NCBI GenBank assembly: GCA_963545585.1
Contig: CAUUKX010000025.1
Coordinates: forward strand, 1 to 22,838
Direction of reading: 5' to 3'
Length of the DNA: 22,838 bases
From: W11650 sp963545585
Lineage (GTDB): Bacteria > Bacillota > Clostridia > Lachnospirales > Vallitaleaceae
Part shown: positions 22,729 through 22,838 of the stretch, piece after piece
How positions within the stretch are numbered: position 1 is the stretch's first letter
How the letters are laid out: each line of letters opens with the position of its first letter
Notes under the pieces: model-generated
Database searches by the model: none
Told to the model about the DNA's origin: nothing
What the model saw: the letters and a program-made list of their open reading frames with translations, nothing else
Position numbers and translations under genes: made by a program

Positions 22729-22838
22729 TTATAAATGACAAGCTACTTTATGACCGGGGGTGTATTCTTTTAGTGTCGGCGGTTGTTCAAAACAAAGCGG
22801 TTTGGCATAGGAGCATCTGGTGCAAAACTTACAGCCCT
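22729..22838 (-). CDS. Oligopeptide/dipeptide ABC transporter ATP-binding protein, C-terminal end
   Basis: Only the last 35 codons are in the window, read from 22836 to the TAA at 22729-22731. The peptide GCKFCTRCSYAKPLC followed by FEQPP, GHKVACHL and the stop is the standard Opp/Dpp ATPase C-terminus (GC-x-F-x-x-RC-x-x-A and H-x-VAC-H-L). The ATPase motifs lie outside. The segment has five cysteines, one more than the usual 'GCRFHPRC' form because Cys replaces His. It precedes the solute-binding protein gene on the same strand and energises uptake of the bound peptides. Confidence 0.85.
   Translation of the reverse strand, partial: GCKFCTRCSYAKPLCFEQPPTLKEYTPGHKVACHL

Overview
The window looks like a chromosomal segment of a low-to-medium GC Gram-positive anaerobe of the Firmicutes, most likely Clostridia or a close relative. 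The support is a run of strong AAGGAGG-type ribosome binding sites, GTG and TTG starts, a lipoprotein signal on a solute-binding protein, a sortase-type LPKTD surface protein, a mannose-family PTS, and peptide-fermenter genes (M3, M29, iron alcohol dehydrogenase). I cannot name the species.

Layout, left to right. (1) 2-367 (+): the C-terminal tail of an Rpn-type nuclease/transposase-like protein, with a 12-bp tandem repeat. (2) 368-688: a gap between converging genes, rich in inverted repeats, including a possible 102-bp MITE. (3) 689-3562 (-): a large secreted phosphodiester glycosidase (NAGPA domain) protein. (4) 3563-4015: a divergent intergenic region with two palindromes and a TATAAT-containing dyad. 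(5) 4016-6886 (+): a 956-residue Cna-B surface adhesin with a proline-rich stalk and an LPKTD sorting signal. (6) 11114 down to 7109 (-): a five-gene operon with an FrlC-like TIM-barrel epimerase, mannose-family PTS IIB, IIC and IID, and an FrlB-like SIS-domain deglycase/isomerase. (7) 11395-12582 (+): a PLP aminotransferase with its own promoter and leader. (8) 22838 down to 12712 (-): a peptide-use cluster with the end of an Opp/Dpp ATPase, a family 5 solute-binding lipoprotein, an M29-type aminopeptidase, an Xaa-Lys/Arg/Pro-type amidohydrolase, an iron alcohol dehydrogenase, an M3 oligoendopeptidase, a second amidohydrolase and a ribulose-phosphate 3-epimerase-like protein.

How the genes may work together. 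The PTS operon most resembles fructoselysine/glucoselysine (Amadori compound) systems. The transporter would import and phosphorylate the sugar-amine, the SIS protein would cleave it to a hexose phosphate and an amino acid, and the epimerase would feed in a C3 epimer. No PTS IIA is present. The neighbouring cluster would import oligopeptides and cut them stepwise: M3 for oligopeptides, M29 for N-terminal residues, and amidohydrolases for dipeptides. The aminotransferase and alcohol dehydrogenase could then process the carbon skeletons. A link between the two blocks, such as use of glycated peptides, is only an inference. Several annotated starts were moved downstream because the ribosome binding site decides them: the adhesin, IID, IIB, the RPE-like protein, the alcohol dehydrogenase, the second amidohydrolase and the M29 peptidase. 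I saw no tRNA, rRNA, CRISPR array, prophage or complete insertion sequence.
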